From the NCBI RefSeq assembly GCF_024448695.1, contig NZ_JAMOHY010000012.1:1-64000 (forward strand): a DNA stretch of 64,000 nt, given 5' to 3'. How positions within the stretch are numbered: position 1 is the stretch's first letter; every line of letters starts with the position of its first letter. A program made the translations under genes and the position numbers. Positions 1 to 10,369 of this stretch are shown here, piece by piece. Source of the DNA: Stutzerimonas stutzeri (GTDB lineage: Bacteria > Pseudomonadota > Gammaproteobacteria > Pseudomonadales > Pseudomonadaceae). The notes under the pieces are model-generated. The model ran no database searches, was not told the origin of the DNA, and saw only the letters and a program-made list of their open reading frames with translations.

Positions 1-16
1 CAGCCCAATTCTCACG

Positions 17-649
17 TCAACCGGTATTTTTATTCAGCCTAGACGATTTTTTCTTCCTGGCCTGGAAACCAGACAAACGATGAGATAGCGCCGGCAGTCG
101 CACCAACAGCAATACGACCGCGATAGACGCATAAAGCGCCCAACGCCCTGCGTCAGCACGTACCACCCAGAGCATGTGTAGCAGAACGATTAGCAACACC
201 GGATACACAAGACGGTGCAGCTGTTTCCAGCGCTTGCCTAACTTACGCATGCTCCAGCGGGTCGAAGTTGCCGCAAGCGCCAGAAGCCCCAAAAGAGCCA
301 GCGCACCTAGGGCTATATAAGGCCGCTCAACCAACTCGGTGCCGAAGCTGCCGAAATCGAAGCCCAGCAGAAAATAAAGATAAGCAGACAAGTGAAGCAC
401 CGCATAGGCAAACGCCCACAAGCCCAGCTGTCGACGACATGAAATCCAGCCTGCCCAACCGCTCAACCGTTGCAACGGCGTCATCATTAACGAACACAGC
501 AGGAAAACCAGAGCCCCCTGCCCCAGGTTATCGACCAGCACTTTGCCTGGGTCCGGCCCTAGCGCGGCGGTAGCCGCCAGATACAACCAATAGAAAGGCA
601 CGCTAGCGGCGACAAGGAATATCATCAGCCGCCACCAGAAATGGCGCAT
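17..649 (-). CDS. msrQ: Protein-methionine-sulfoxide reductase heme-binding subunit MsrQ (YedZ)
   Basis: MsrQ is the haem b membrane subunit that passes quinone-derived electrons to the periplasmic molybdoenzyme MsrP. The 210-residue protein is almost entirely hydrophobic with about six membrane segments, a histidine in AVLHLSAY (a likely haem ligand) and a second His cluster in LHRLVY and LLHMLW. Length matches the family (about 200-210). Its ATG overlaps the msrP stop codon by one base (TGATG), so the two are almost certainly translationally coupled. The ferric-reductase-like transmembrane family is broad, but the msrP partner makes the assignment secure. Confidence 0.93.
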   Translation of the reverse strand: MRHFWWRLMIFLVAASVPFYWLYLAATAALGPDPGKVLVDNLGQGALVFLLCSLMMTPLQRLSGWAGWISCRRQLGLWAFAYAVLHLSAYLYFLLGFDFGSFGTELVERPYIALGALALLGLLALAATSTRWSMRKLGKRWKQLHRLVYPVLLIVLLHMLWVVRADAGRWALYASIAVVLLLVRLPALSHRLSGFQARKKKSSRLNKNTG

Positions 650-1656
650 CAGTACTCCCGACTTAGATCCATTCCGGCATACAGATGCGAAACCTGATCT
701 GCATAACCATTGAACAGTAGGGTTTCGCGAATGTTCGGACTGAAGAGACTTCCGGGCAGTCGCCGCTCCCGGGCTTGAGACCAGCGAGGATGGGAGACCT
801 GCGGATTGACGTTGGCGTAGAAACCATACTCTTCAGGCGCCATCTTCTGCCAAGTGGTTTGCGGCTGCTCACGCACGAAACTAATGCGCACGATGGACTT
901 GATACTTTTGAACCCGTACTTCCAGGGAACCACCAAGCGAAGTGGTGCACCATTTTGGTTGGGGAGCACACGCCCGTACATCCCGACCGCCAATAACGTG
1001 AGCGGATGCATTGCCTCGTCCATTCTGAGCCCTTCGACATAGGGCCAGTCGATGAGTGAAAAGCCGGCGCGCATTCCCGGCATCTGCTCTGGGCGAGCCA
1101 AGGTTTCGAAACGTACATATTTCGCCGCAGAGGTTGGTGTTAGCCGCTGTATCAGCTCGGCCAGAGGAATACCCAACCACGGAATAACCATTGACCAAGC
1201 TTCAACGCAACGCAGACGATAGATGCGCTCTTCGAGCTGACTCGGCACGAACAGATCCTCTATTGAGTACTGTCCTGGATGCTCGACCTCCCCATCGACC
1301 GTGACGGTCCAGGGCTCGGTAACCATGCGTGCCGCATGCCGTGCCGGATCCCCCTTGTCCGGACCGAACTCGTAGAAGTTATTGTAATGCGAGGCATCGC
1401 GGTAGGGCGTTAGGCTCTCGTCGTCTGGCAAATTTTGCCAGCGTGCGTGCAGCAGCTTGTCATCGAACCAAGCCGGTGCCTCCGCAACAGGAACCTCTGC
1501 ATATCGCCCTGCTTCGGCCCAAGAAAAGCGGGGGAAAGCTGCAAGCGTCGCTGAAGCGGCCAGCCCTTTCAAGATCCGACGCCGCTCCAGATATACCTCT
1601 TCGGGAGTTACCTGATGTTCACGGCAATCGCCAGCGTTGGGAATCTTGATCAGCAT
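649..1656 (-). CDS. msrP: Protein-methionine-sulfoxide reductase catalytic subunit MsrP (YedY)
   Basis: This periplasmic molybdopterin enzyme reduces methionine sulfoxide in oxidised envelope proteins, with electrons from MsrQ. The 335-residue precursor has a twin-arginine signal (RRRILKG around residues 25-31, followed by a hydrophobic stretch ending near FSWAEA), as expected for a folded Mo protein exported by Tat. The segment RCVEAWSMV contains the cysteine that ligates molybdenum in the family. The ATG at 1656 follows GGAG by six bases. It is first in an msrP-msrQ pair downstream of pssA on the same strand. Confidence 0.95.
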   Translation of the reverse strand: MLIKIPNAGDCREHQVTPEEVYLERRRILKGLAASATLAAFPRFSWAEAGRYAEVPVAEAPAWFDDKLLHARWQNLPDDESLTPYRDASHYNNFYEFGPDKGDPARHAARMVTEPWTVTVDGEVEHPGQYSIEDLFVPSQLEERIYRLRCVEAWSMVIPWLGIPLAELIQRLTPTSAAKYVRFETLARPEQMPGMRAGFSLIDWPYVEGLRMDEAMHPLTLLAVGMYGRVLPNQNGAPLRLVVPWKYGFKSIKSIVRISFVREQPQTTWQKMAPEEYGFYANVNPQVSHPRWSQARERRLPGSLFSPNIRETLLFNGYADQVSHLYAGMDLSREY

Positions 1657-1712
1657 GTGAACTCCGCTGCCTAGGGACTGGGCTTATACCGGACAGTGGA
1701 TCGGGAGATACC

Positions 1713-2546
1713 TCAGTTGTCGACACGCTTGTTACGACGCATCAGAAACTGCACCGGACCGGAGGCTGCATAAGCCAGGAAGATCAACAGTAGCACTCGC
1801 GGCGGATCACTGAAGACAACTGCAAAGACCAGTACCACGACAAGAATGGCTACGAAGGGCACCCGCCCCTTAAGGTCGAGGTCTTTGAAACTGTAGTACT
1901 TGATGTTGCTGACCATCAACAGGCCAGCCGCGGCCACCAATAGCGCAAAGAGCATGACTAGCGCCAAAGGGAGATCCACACCCTTTACCCCCGCCTCATC
2001 CAGCGCCCACACAGCCCATACCGAACCAGCTACCACACCTGCCGCCGCTGGACTGGCAAGACCTATAAACCAGCGTTTGTCGACCTTACCTATCTGGGTA
2101 TTGAAGCGGGCCAGACGCAGCGCAGCGCAAGCGACATAGATGAACGCCACGGCCAGTCCGACATTACCCAACTCGGACAATGCCCATTCATAGGCCAGAA
2201 TCGCTGGCGCCAAACCGAACGCCACCATATCGGAAAGTGAGTCATATTCAGCACCGAAGGCACTCTGGGTATTGGTCAGGCGAGCCACGCGCCCATCGAG
2301 ACCATCGAGCACCATCGCTACGAAAACGGTTGCCGCAGCAACATAGAAATTGCCGTTTATTGCAGTAATGATGCAAAAGAATCCGGCAAACAGATTGGCG
2401 GTAGTGAACAGATTGGGGAGCAGGTAAATACCGCGATGGCGAACTTTATGGCCTTCGGAATCCTGGATTTCTTCGACATGCTCGTCGATAGGCAGCAGAC
2501 TTTCCGGCTCGACTGACTTGTTCGGCTCTTCCGGATGCTCACTCAT
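1713..2546 (-). CDS. pssA: CDP-diacylglycerol--serine O-phosphatidyltransferase
   Basis: PssA makes phosphatidylserine from CDP-diacylglycerol and serine, the step leading to phosphatidylethanolamine. The 277-residue membrane protein carries the complete CDP-alcohol phosphotransferase signature DG-x2-AR-x8-G-x3-D-x3-D (DGRVAR ... GAEYDSLSD) and about eight hydrophobic segments. A charged, acidic N-terminus of about 40 residues (rich in E, ending near HRGIYLLPN) precedes the first membrane segment. This is the membrane-embedded (type II) form, unrelated to the E. coli enzyme. It lies downstream of ilvC, separated by a palindrome that may end the ilv transcript. The ATG has AAGGTG seven bases upstream. 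Confidence 0.95.
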   Translation of the reverse strand: MSEHPEEPNKSVEPESLLPIDEHVEEIQDSEGHKVRHRGIYLLPNLFTTANLFAGFFCIITAINGNFYVAAATVFVAMVLDGLDGRVARLTNTQSAFGAEYDSLSDMVAFGLAPAILAYEWALSELGNVGLAVAFIYVACAALRLARFNTQIGKVDKRWFIGLASPAAAGVVAGSVWAVWALDEAGVKGVDLPLALVMLFALLVAAAGLLMVSNIKYYSFKDLDLKGRVPFVAILVVVLVFAVVFSDPPRVLLLIFLAYAASGPVQFLMRRNKRVDN

Positions 2547-2656
2547 GTAAATTCACCTTACTGCAGGTTTGAATAATTTCGACCGACCCTGGCACAGGCG
2601 GTTCATCCTGAGACCATCACCGTTTTTATACCAGATTGAAGCCTGGCCCAACGAAA

Positions 2657-2678
2657 GAACGCGGCCTGGGCCGCGTTC
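2657..2678 (-). terminator. Perfect palindrome after ilvC, probable terminator
   Basis: A 10-bp perfect stem (2657-2666 with 2669-2678) lies 20 bases past the ilvC stop and about 110 bases before pssA. The T tract on the minus strand is short (TTTC), so termination may be partial or need other factors. Confidence 0.5.
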
Positions 2679-2698
2679 CTTTTCAAGCAGAACCGCTA

Positions 2699-4253
<1,555 letters not shown>

Positions 4254-4255
4254 GA

Positions 4256-5980
4256 TCAGGTCCGCTCCGTCTTGCTGAGCCACATGTCGCGCATGGCACC
4301 GTCTTTGATCTGCATCGGGTAGACGTGCTCACTGGTATCGACAGCGATATCAAGGAATACCAGCCGATCCTTCATGGCAAAGGCCTCTTCCATTTTCGGT
4401 TTGAGATCCTTCAGATCGGTGATGCGCATGCCGACGTGCCCGTAGGCTTCAGCCAGCCTGACGAAGTCAGGCAGCGACTCCATGTAGGAGTGCGAGTAGC
4501 GGCTGTTGTACACCATGTCCTGCCACTGGCGGACCATGCCCAACGCACCGTTGTTGAGGTTGATGATCTTCACCGGCAGATCGTACTGCAGGCAGGTAGA
4601 CAGTTCCTGGATATTCATCTGGATACTGCCCTCGCCGGTAACGCAGGCGACATCGGCTTCGGGAAAGTTCAGCTTCACGCCCATGGCTGCCGGCAGGCCG
4701 AAGCCCATGGTGCCGAGGCCGCCCGAGTTGAGCCAACGGTTGGGCTTGTCGAACTTGTAGTACTGGCAAGCGAACATCTGGTGCTGGCCAACGTCCGACG
4801 CTACATAAGCCTCGCCCCTGGTCACTTCGCAGAGCATTTCGATGGCGGCCTGCGGCTTGATGATGCTGCCGTCGCCTTTATCGTAAGGGAACAGGCCACG
4901 GTTGCCGCGCCACTCATCGATCTGCTTCCACCAGCTGGCGACCGTCTCGGCGTTCGGCGCCTGGCCGATTTCCTTGACGATGGCGACCATCTCGGTCAAC
5001 ACGCTGCCCACTGGGCCGACGATCGGAATGTCGGCCTTGATCGTCTTGGAGATGGATGCCGGATCAATGTCGATGTGGATAATCTTGGCGTTCGGGCAGA
5101 ACTTCGCCGCACCATTGATCACGCGATCATCAAAGCGCGCACCGACCGCCAGAATCACATCGGCATGGTGCATGGCCAGGTTGGCGGTGTAGCTGCCGTG
5201 CATGCCGAGCATGCCGACGAACTGGCGATCGCTACCCGGATAGCAACCCAAGCCCATCAGGGTGTTAGTCACGGGCAGATTGAGCATCTTCGCCAGCTCG
5301 GTCAGCTGTGCGGAAGCCCCACCCAGAATCACGCCGCCACCGGCGTAGATAATGGGCCGCTTGGCCGCCAGCAACAACTCCGCCGCCTTGCGAATCTGCC
5401 CGGAGTGACCGCGCAGCGCAGGTCCGTAGGACCGCAGCTTGGCCTTCTTGGGGTAGACGTATTCGAATTTCTCGGCCGGGTTGGTCATATCCTTCGGGAT
5501 ATCAACGACCACCGGACCAGGACGCCCGGACTCGGCGAGGTAGAACGCCTTCTTCATCACCTCGGGGATTTCCGAAGGATGCTTGATCATGAAGCTGTGC
5601 TTCACGATGGGCCGGGAGATACCGATCATGTCGGTTTCCTGGAAGGCATCGGTGCCGACCATGTTGCTCGGAACCTGACCGGAAATGACCACCATCGGGA
5701 TCGAGTCCATGAAAGCGGTAGCAATGCCGGTGATGGCATTGGTCGCACCAGGACCGGAGGTCACCAACACCACGCCGGCCTTGCCGGTTGCCCGTGCATA
5801 GCCATCGGCCATGTGGGTGGCGGCCTGCTCATGACGAACCAGAATGTGCTCGATGGACTTTTCCTTGAAAAGCGCATCGTAGATATGCAGAACGGCACCA
5901 CCCGGGTACCCATAGATGTACTTAACGCCTTCGTCGCGCAAAAAGCGGACGAGCATTTCAGCGCCGGATAATAATTCCAC
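4256..5980 (-). CDS. ilvI: Acetolactate synthase large (catalytic) subunit
   Basis: This is the ThDP-dependent catalytic subunit that condenses pyruvate with pyruvate or 2-ketobutyrate. The 574 residues hold the N-terminal ThDP pyrimidine domain with the catalytic glutamate in [18 protein letters not shown], a central domain and the C-terminal ThDP-diphosphate domain. The diphosphate motif reads GEGSIQMN rather than the textbook GDGS. I chose the GTG at 5980, eight bases after AGAGG; the other in-frame GTG at 5989 would overlap that ribosome-binding site. It is the first gene of ilvIHC, behind a leader of about 260 bases. Confidence 0.96.
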   Translation of the reverse strand: MELLSGAEMLVRFLRDEGVKYIYGYPGGAVLHIYDALFKEKSIEHILVRHEQAATHMADGYARATGKAGVVLVTSGPGATNAITGIATAFMDSIPMVVISGQVPSNMVGTDAFQETDMIGISRPIVKHSFMIKHPSEIPEVMKKAFYLAESGRPGPVVVDIPKDMTNPAEKFEYVYPKKAKLRSYGPALRGHSGQIRKAAELLLAAKRPIIYAGGGVILGGASAQLTELAKMLNLPVTNTLMGLGCYPGSDRQFVGMLGMHGSYTANLAMHHADVILAVGARFDDRVINGAAKFCPNAKIIHIDIDPASISKTIKADIPIVGPVGSVLTEMVAIVKEIGQAPNAETVASWWKQIDEWRGNRGLFPYDKGDGSIIKPQAAIEMLCEVTRGEAYVASDVGQHQMFACQYYKFDKPNRWLNSGGLGTMGFGLPAAMGVKLNFPEADVACVTGEGSIQMNIQELSTCLQYDLPVKIINLNNGALGMVRQWQDMVYNSRYSHSYMESLPDFVRLAEAYGHVGMRITDLKDLKPKMEEAFAMKDRLVFLDIAVDTSEHVYPMQIKDGAMRDMWLSKTERT

Positions 5981-6383
5981 GTTGTTCACCTCTAAAACGC
6001 CAGATAGCCGCTCCGCGCCGGACCGGCCAGAAATAGGTTTTACTGCTCAGCAGCGCATGAGCGACGGTGGTCGCCGACTACGTCAGCTACTGACTAAGCA
6101 AGTACCAGGAAAACCCCATAGTATTGCGGGGCGCTCCTCCCAGCGCGAGGTAACGCGTTGCGGGTGCAGCAAGTCGGCGCGGGTATGCACCTTTATGGAT
6201 GACCGAAAACCGCTTGTTCAGCGTCGTCGGAACAGCAAGCATGGAATTGTTCGGATTAGACCCTGCCAAGTCAAGCCTGCTGATGCCTTCCGACTGTTTT
6301 CAGCTGTGATCCAGCGCAGAATGAGGGGCCGGAGGTTTTGCGTATAGTACCGACCTGGTACTGCATCCACAGAAGGGATAAGC
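5981..6383. other. Intergenic region between divergent ilvI and the DUF4124 gene
   Basis: About 400 bases without a supported gene. The minus-strand side holds the predicted ilvI promoter (6246-6274) and a long untranslated leader. The plus-strand side holds a weak TATAGT box near 6343 in front of the DUF4124 gene. A 60-codon minus-strand reading frame (6087-6269) lacks a ribosome-binding site and is not enriched for Ile, Val or Leu, so I do not call it a leader peptide. Confidence 0.6.
6246..6274 (-). promoter_or_regulatory. Predicted sigma70 promoter of ilvIHC
   Basis: On the minus strand, TTGACT (6269-6274), a 17-base spacer and AACAAT (6246-6251). Transcription would start near 6239, leaving a leader of about 260 bases before the ilvI start. 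Confidence 0.5.
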
Positions 6384-6815
6384 ATGCGTTCGACTATTCT
6401 CGCGGGCGGTCTGCTGCTCGCATTGAGCGGCAGCGTGATGGCCGGCCAGATTTACAAATGGGTGGACGCACAGGGCGTCACGCATTTTGGCGCGCAACCG
6501 CCTCAAGGCCAGGCAGTGGAAACGCTCAATACCGCTGCGCCGCCCCCCAAAACTGCATCTGCAGAACCTGCCGAAGCGCAAGCAACTGACGAAACCGAGC
6601 AGCGCGATATCGAGCGCCAGGTCAAAAAACAGGTGGTCGCGCAGGAAGCCCAGCGCCAGCAATACTGCACGTCACTGCGCACGAATCTGGCGCAATTGCA
6701 GAACAATCCCCGGGTACGCGTGGAAGAGGATGGAGAGGTGCGACGCCTGAACGAAGAAGAACGCCAGGCGCGCATTGCCGAAGCCAGGCAGAAGATTGCC
6801 GACACCTGCGACTGA
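6384..6815 (+). CDS. DUF4124 domain-containing exported protein
   Basis: A 143-residue protein of unknown function. A clear Sec signal peptide ends at VMA-GQ (about residue 19). It is followed at once by the DUF4124 core QIYKWVDAQGVTHFGAQPPQG, shared by many small periplasmic proteins of pseudomonads. The C-terminal half is charged and probably a coiled coil (ERQVKKQVVAQEAQRQ, then NEEERQARIAEARQKI), and two cysteines (near YCTS and DTCD) could form a disulfide. The ATG has AAGGGAT in good position. It is convergent with yqcC and divergent from ilvI. No pathway can be assigned. Confidence 0.85.
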   Translation: MRSTILAGGLLLALSGSVMAGQIYKWVDAQGVTHFGAQPPQGQAVETLNTAAPPPKTASAEPAEAQATDETEQRDIERQVKKQVVAQEAQRQQYCTSLRTNLAQLQNNPRVRVEEDGEVRRLNEEERQARIAEARQKIADTCD

Positions 6816-6853
6816 GCGCGATCACCACTCACCAGACGGTTAGCTGGCGAGGT

Positions 6854-7189
6854 TCAATGCTCACCGTGACTGATCAGCAGATCAAAGCGTTTCAGTGCCT
6901 CAAGCAGGCCGGCAACAGACTGCGGAGCATCACGGTAGACCATCTCCGCCATCGCCAGAATGCCGGAAACGGCTGGCAACGCCGCACCGCTTTCCAGGAT
7001 TGCCTTCATGCGCGGCAGGAAAACCCACTGCAACCACTGTTCGAACGACAACGTATCCACACAGAACGGCTCGCGACTGGCAAGGGCCTGCGGATCGGGT
7101 GACAAGGCCTCCCACACCCCCAGTACACGCAGTTCGCGCTCAATCAGCAAAAGCTGTTCAGCCAGCTCTGGAACGCGACTATCCATCAC
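6854..7189 (-). CDS. yqcC: YqcC family protein
   Basis: A 111-residue soluble protein of the YqcC/DUF446 family, whose members are small and all-helical; its function is unknown. The family pattern is visible: an N-terminal LAEQLLLIERELRVLGVW helix, the PFCVDTLSFEQWLQWVFLPRM core and the SGILAMAEMVYRD helix. The start could be the GTG at 7189 or the ATG three bases later. The reading begins about ten bases after the lpoP stop on the same strand, so the two are probably co-transcribed; in E. coli, yqcC sits in a different context beside truC. Confidence 0.85.
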   Translation of the reverse strand: MMDSRVPELAEQLLLIERELRVLGVWEALSPDPQALASREPFCVDTLSFEQWLQWVFLPRMKAILESGAALPAVSGILAMAEMVYRDAPQSVAGLLEALKRFDLLISHGEH

Positions 7190-7198
7190 CGCGCCCCA

Positions 7199-7927
7199 TT
7201 ACAGCGAAACCCTGGCGCGCTCGCGAGCCTGCGCAGCCCCCGCGGCATTGCCCTGACGCTCGCGCGCCTGCGCAATCAGCTCCCATAGACTCGCCTGTAA
7301 CGCCGGACGATCGCCAGCATAGCTCAGCCCGCGCCGCGCAAGCTGCTCCGCCTGTACTGCATCACCCTGGGCAAGACGCACCTCGGCCAGACGGTAAAGT
7401 ACTTGCGGCTCCCGTGGCGCAATGCGCTGGGCGCGCTCGAGGCTGGACGCGGCGCCATTGAGGTCTCCACCGCCCTGCTGCTGCTGAGCCGTGGTCAGCA
7501 GCGCCAGCACCGGGCCATCGAGCCGCTCATCGGCAGAAAGCCCCCCGCCCGAGGGAATGCCACTGGGCATTGGCTGACCCTGCACCGGAGCCTGAGGCGC
7601 TGGCGCAGGAGGCGTCCAGGGTTCGGACGCTCCAGGTGCCGGGTCGACCGAGCCACTGAACGTCGCATCAGGTGCAGGAAAGGTCTGCAGGGGGGCAGAA
7701 TTCTGCTGCGGCACCATGACCATTACTCCCGCATCCCCGGAACCCGGCTGCACACCCTGCTGAGACACAGGCGTGCCGCTAGAGCGGTAGGCCTGCCGCG
7801 CCGCCACCTCCTCGGATACCGGCGCACCGGAATCAACCACAGGTATCGCGCCCCGATTGACCGTTGCACAGCCCTGCGTCAGCGCTGCAGCCACCAGAAC
7901 AACCATCCATCGCTTGTTGCTCAACAT
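7199..7927 (-). CDS. lpoP: TPR outer-membrane lipoprotein, LpoP-type activator of PBP1B
   Basis: A 242-residue lipoprotein with a signal peptide ending in the lipobox LTQGC (Cys20). Next comes a long Pro/Gly/Gln-rich linker (about residues 35-125). The C-terminal part has tetratricopeptide repeats (GGDLNGAASSLERAQRIAPREPQVLYRLAEVRLAQGD and following helices, cited here as a region rather than a motif). Position next to mrcB, lipidation, linker and TPR domain match LpoP of P. aeruginosa, known to activate PBP1B in place of the unrelated enterobacterial LpoB. The symbol rests on architecture and context. The ATG has GAGG seven bases upstream. Confidence 0.75.
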   Translation of the reverse strand: MLSNKRWMVVLVAAALTQGCATVNRGAIPVVDSGAPVSEEVAARQAYRSSGTPVSQQGVQPGSGDAGVMVMVPQQNSAPLQTFPAPDATFSGSVDPAPGASEPWTPPAPAPQAPVQGQPMPSGIPSGGGLSADERLDGPVLALLTTAQQQQGGGDLNGAASSLERAQRIAPREPQVLYRLAEVRLAQGDAVQAEQLARRGLSYAGDRPALQASLWELIAQARERQGNAAGAAQARERARVSL

Positions 7928-7942
7928 TCAAACCTCATAATC

Positions 7943-7974
7943 GTTTCATGCAGCCAACAGTGTTGTTTCATGCA
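7943..7974. repeat. Two 10-bp direct repeats flanking an 11-bp palindrome upstream of lpoP
   Basis: GTTTCATGCA occurs at 7943-7952 and again at 7965-7974, 22 bases apart (two helical turns). Between them lies the palindrome CAACAGTGTTG (7955-7965). The block sits in the 57-base gap between mrcB and lpoP, 16 bases before the lpoP ATG. Confidence 0.6.
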
Positions 7975-7984
7975 TCCGGGAGTT

Positions 7985-10297
7985 TCAACGCAACCAGCCG
8001 CGAACCCAGTCCATTACCGATTCGGCAGGCGCCTGGATACCGCAGCCTGGCCCTGCCGCGGGCTCACTGCCACGAATATAGGGCATCTGTACCGCACCAG
8101 GACAATTCTCAGCCGTACCCTGCCCGGTCTGTGCATCAATCCAGGCCATTACGACATTATCCGGCATCGGCATCTGCAGCGGCAGCGGGTCCGCGCGGCG
8201 CATGAAGTCGGCCCAGACCTGCAATGCACCCGTGGCGCCTGTCAGTGAAGTCTTGCCATTGTCGTCGCGGCCCAGCCAGACCACTGCCAGCAAGTCCTGA
8301 CTGAAGCCCGCGAACCAGCTGTCACGCGAATCATTGGTGGTACCGGTCTTGCCCGCGAGCGCCAACGATCTGGGGAGCTGGTTGTAGACAGAGCGCCCTG
8401 TGCCTTCAAGCATGGCGCGCTGCATGGCGTACTGAGTCAGATAAATCGCACCCGCATCGAAACGCTGCTGAATCTTGAACGGATAGCGACTCAGCGGCTC
8501 GCCATCAGCCGCGACAACACTCCGAATGCCCCGCAACGGCGTATTGAAACCCCCATTGGCGAGCGTCTGATACATGTCCGCCACTTCGATAAGACGCAAC
8601 CCGCCCGCCCCCAACAGCATTGAAGGATAAGCCGGCCACTGCGGTGAAGCCCCTAGCCGTTCAAGTGTCTTCAAGACATGCGGCACACCCAGGTCCAGCC
8701 CCAGCCTGGCCGTGGAGAGATTGTAGGAACTGGCCAGCGCCTGGTAGAGATAAACTGCACCGTGAGCGTTGCGCCCGTAGTTCTGCGGCCTCCAGACCTG
8801 GCCATCCGCACCCTTGACCGAAAATGGCTCATCTTCCAGCAGGCTGGTCAAGGTGTACTGGCTGGGTTTCTCCAGGGCTGCCAGGTAGATTGCCGGCTTG
8901 ATCAGCGATCCAATGGGCCTCGAGGCATCCAGCGCCCGATTGAAGCCGGCAAATCCTGGCTGACGACCACCCAGCATCGCCTGCAGCTCTCCGGTTTCCG
9001 GATTGGTCACCAGCATCGCGCCTTCGACACCTTCGGCTGCTTTACCGAGGCGCTTGAGCGTCTCGGTCATGGCCTTTTCGGCTTTAGCCTGCAGAATCGG
9101 ATCGAAACTGGTGAATATGCGCAAACCTTCTTCAGTCAGATCCTCGTCACGATACTCTTCACGCAGCTGACGTTTGACCAGATCGAGAAACGCCGGGTAG
9201 GAGCTGTCAGCCAGACTGCCACGCGGCGTCACACCCAGCGGTTTCTGCTTGGCCGCAGCCGCCGTCTCGGAGTCAATCACCTGCTGCTCGACCAGCATGT
9301 CAAGAATCAGATTACGCCGCTCCAGCGCGCGCTCCGGATTTCGCCGGGGGTTGTAATAAGTCGGCCCCTTGACCATACCGACCAGCAGAGCGACGTGTTG
9401 CACCTGCAATTCGACCAGTGGGCGACCGAAGAAATACTGACTGGCCAGGCCAAAACCATGGATCGCCCGCCGGCCATCCTGTCCCAGAAAAACCTCGTTG
9501 AGGTACGCCTCGAGAATCTCCCGCTTGTCGTAATGCAGCTCCAGCAGGATCGCCATCATCGCCTCGGTGGCCTTACGGCTGAGGCTGCGCTCGTTGGTCA
9601 GATAGAAGTTCTTGACCAGCTGCTGGGTCAGGGTACTGCCGCCCTGACGCACCCCGCCGGCGCTCAGGTTGACCCAGGCGGCACGGGCGATGGACTTGGG
9701 CGAAACGCCGAAGTGATCGAAGAACTCCCGATCCTCGACCGCGACCAGGGTTTCCAGCAGATAAGGCGGCGCCTGCTCCAGCTTGATCAGGATGCGATCT
9801 TCGTTATGCGCCGGATAGAGCCCGCCAATCACCAGGGGTTCGAGTCGCGCCACCGGCAGTTCGACATTGTTGCCGCGAGTCAGGCTCGCGACGAAATCAC
9901 CAGAGAAGCGCACCCGGATACGCTGAGACTCCTCGATACCCTCATAAAAATGGAATCCGCGTGTGTGCATCTCAATGGTGTTGCCGGCAACCGAAACCAC
10001 GCCAGGCCCATCAACCGCACGCTCACGGCGGTACCCCAGCGCATCGAGCTCCGTCAGGAAGTCATCCTTGTCGAGCTTCTGCCCGACGAACAACTCCAGC
10101 GGGCGTGCAAACACGGTTGCCGGGATCGTCCAGCGCTTGCCGGAAAACTTTTCCTGAACCACCGCATCCAGATAAATGGCCACGCCGGCGAGTATCACCA
10201 GCGCCACGAGAAACAGCTTTACAGCCCAGCCAAGCCAGGGCCGGAAACCGCCGGATCGGCGCCTTGAACGGGAACGTGGGGAGCGTGCTTTAGTCAT
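7985..10297 (-). CDS. mrcB: Penicillin-binding protein 1B, bifunctional peptidoglycan synthase
   Basis: A class A PBP that polymerises lipid II and cross-links peptides at the inner-membrane periplasmic face. The 770 residues run: basic cytoplasmic tail (1-20), one membrane segment (about 23-42), UB2H docking domain (about 60-150), GT51 glycosyltransferase with catalytic E188 in EDREFF and the QGGSTLTQQ motif near 219, and transpeptidase with S464 in GSLIK, SYN at 524-526 and KTGT at 650-653. All catalytic residues are present. The activator lpoP follows 57 bases downstream on the same strand. There is no visible ribosome-binding site before the ATG, and the -10 box lies only eight bases upstream. 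Confidence 0.97.
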   Translation of the reverse strand: MTKARSPRSRSRRRSGGFRPWLGWAVKLFLVALVILAGVAIYLDAVVQEKFSGKRWTIPATVFARPLELFVGQKLDKDDFLTELDALGYRRERAVDGPGVVSVAGNTIEMHTRGFHFYEGIEESQRIRVRFSGDFVASLTRGNNVELPVARLEPLVIGGLYPAHNEDRILIKLEQAPPYLLETLVAVEDREFFDHFGVSPKSIARAAWVNLSAGGVRQGGSTLTQQLVKNFYLTNERSLSRKATEAMMAILLELHYDKREILEAYLNEVFLGQDGRRAIHGFGLASQYFFGRPLVELQVQHVALLVGMVKGPTYYNPRRNPERALERRNLILDMLVEQQVIDSETAAAAKQKPLGVTPRGSLADSSYPAFLDLVKRQLREEYRDEDLTEEGLRIFTSFDPILQAKAEKAMTETLKRLGKAAEGVEGAMLVTNPETGELQAMLGGRQPGFAGFNRALDASRPIGSLIKPAIYLAALEKPSQYTLTSLLEDEPFSVKGADGQVWRPQNYGRNAHGAVYLYQALASSYNLSTARLGLDLGVPHVLKTLERLGASPQWPAYPSMLLGAGGLRLIEVADMYQTLANGGFNTPLRGIRSVVAADGEPLSRYPFKIQQRFDAGAIYLTQYAMQRAMLEGTGRSVYNQLPRSLALAGKTGTTNDSRDSWFAGFSQDLLAVVWLGRDDNGKTSLTGATGALQVWADFMRRADPLPLQMPMPDNVVMAWIDAQTGQGTAENCPGAVQMPYIRGSEPAAGPGCGIQAPAESVMDWVRGWLR

Positions 10298-10305
10298 GGC
10301 GGCGG

Positions 10306-10311
10306 ATTATA
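10306..10311 (-). promoter_or_regulatory. Consensus -10 box immediately before mrcB
   Basis: A perfect TATAAT on the minus strand ends eight bases before the mrcB ATG. No good -35 is seen at 16-18 bases. If used, transcription would start within about two bases of the start codon. Confidence 0.45.
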
Positions 10312-10322
10312 CGCACTTTGAT

Positions 10323-10369
10323 CATCCGGGAATGCGGCCTCCTGGCGGTTTGCAGGTCACTCCCGGATG
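10323..10369. repeat. Inverted repeat spanning the mrcB/kinase divergent promoter region
   Basis: CATCCGGGA (10323-10331) is repeated exactly in inverse orientation as TCCCGGATG (10361-10369); the match extends to 11 of 12 bases. The right arm lies between the -35 and -10 of the kinase promoter. It may be an operator. Confidence 0.5.

Noticed and set aside
4325-5971. A 548-codon open frame on the plus strand, antisense to ilvI
   Set aside because: It mirrors the codon structure of ilvI, has no ribosome-binding site and no recognisable domain; such antisense frames are common in G+C-rich DNA.
6087-6269. Possible ilv leader peptide
   Set aside because: No suitable ribosome-binding site at its start and no run of Ile, Val or Leu codons; an attenuator hairpin with a T tract is not evident.
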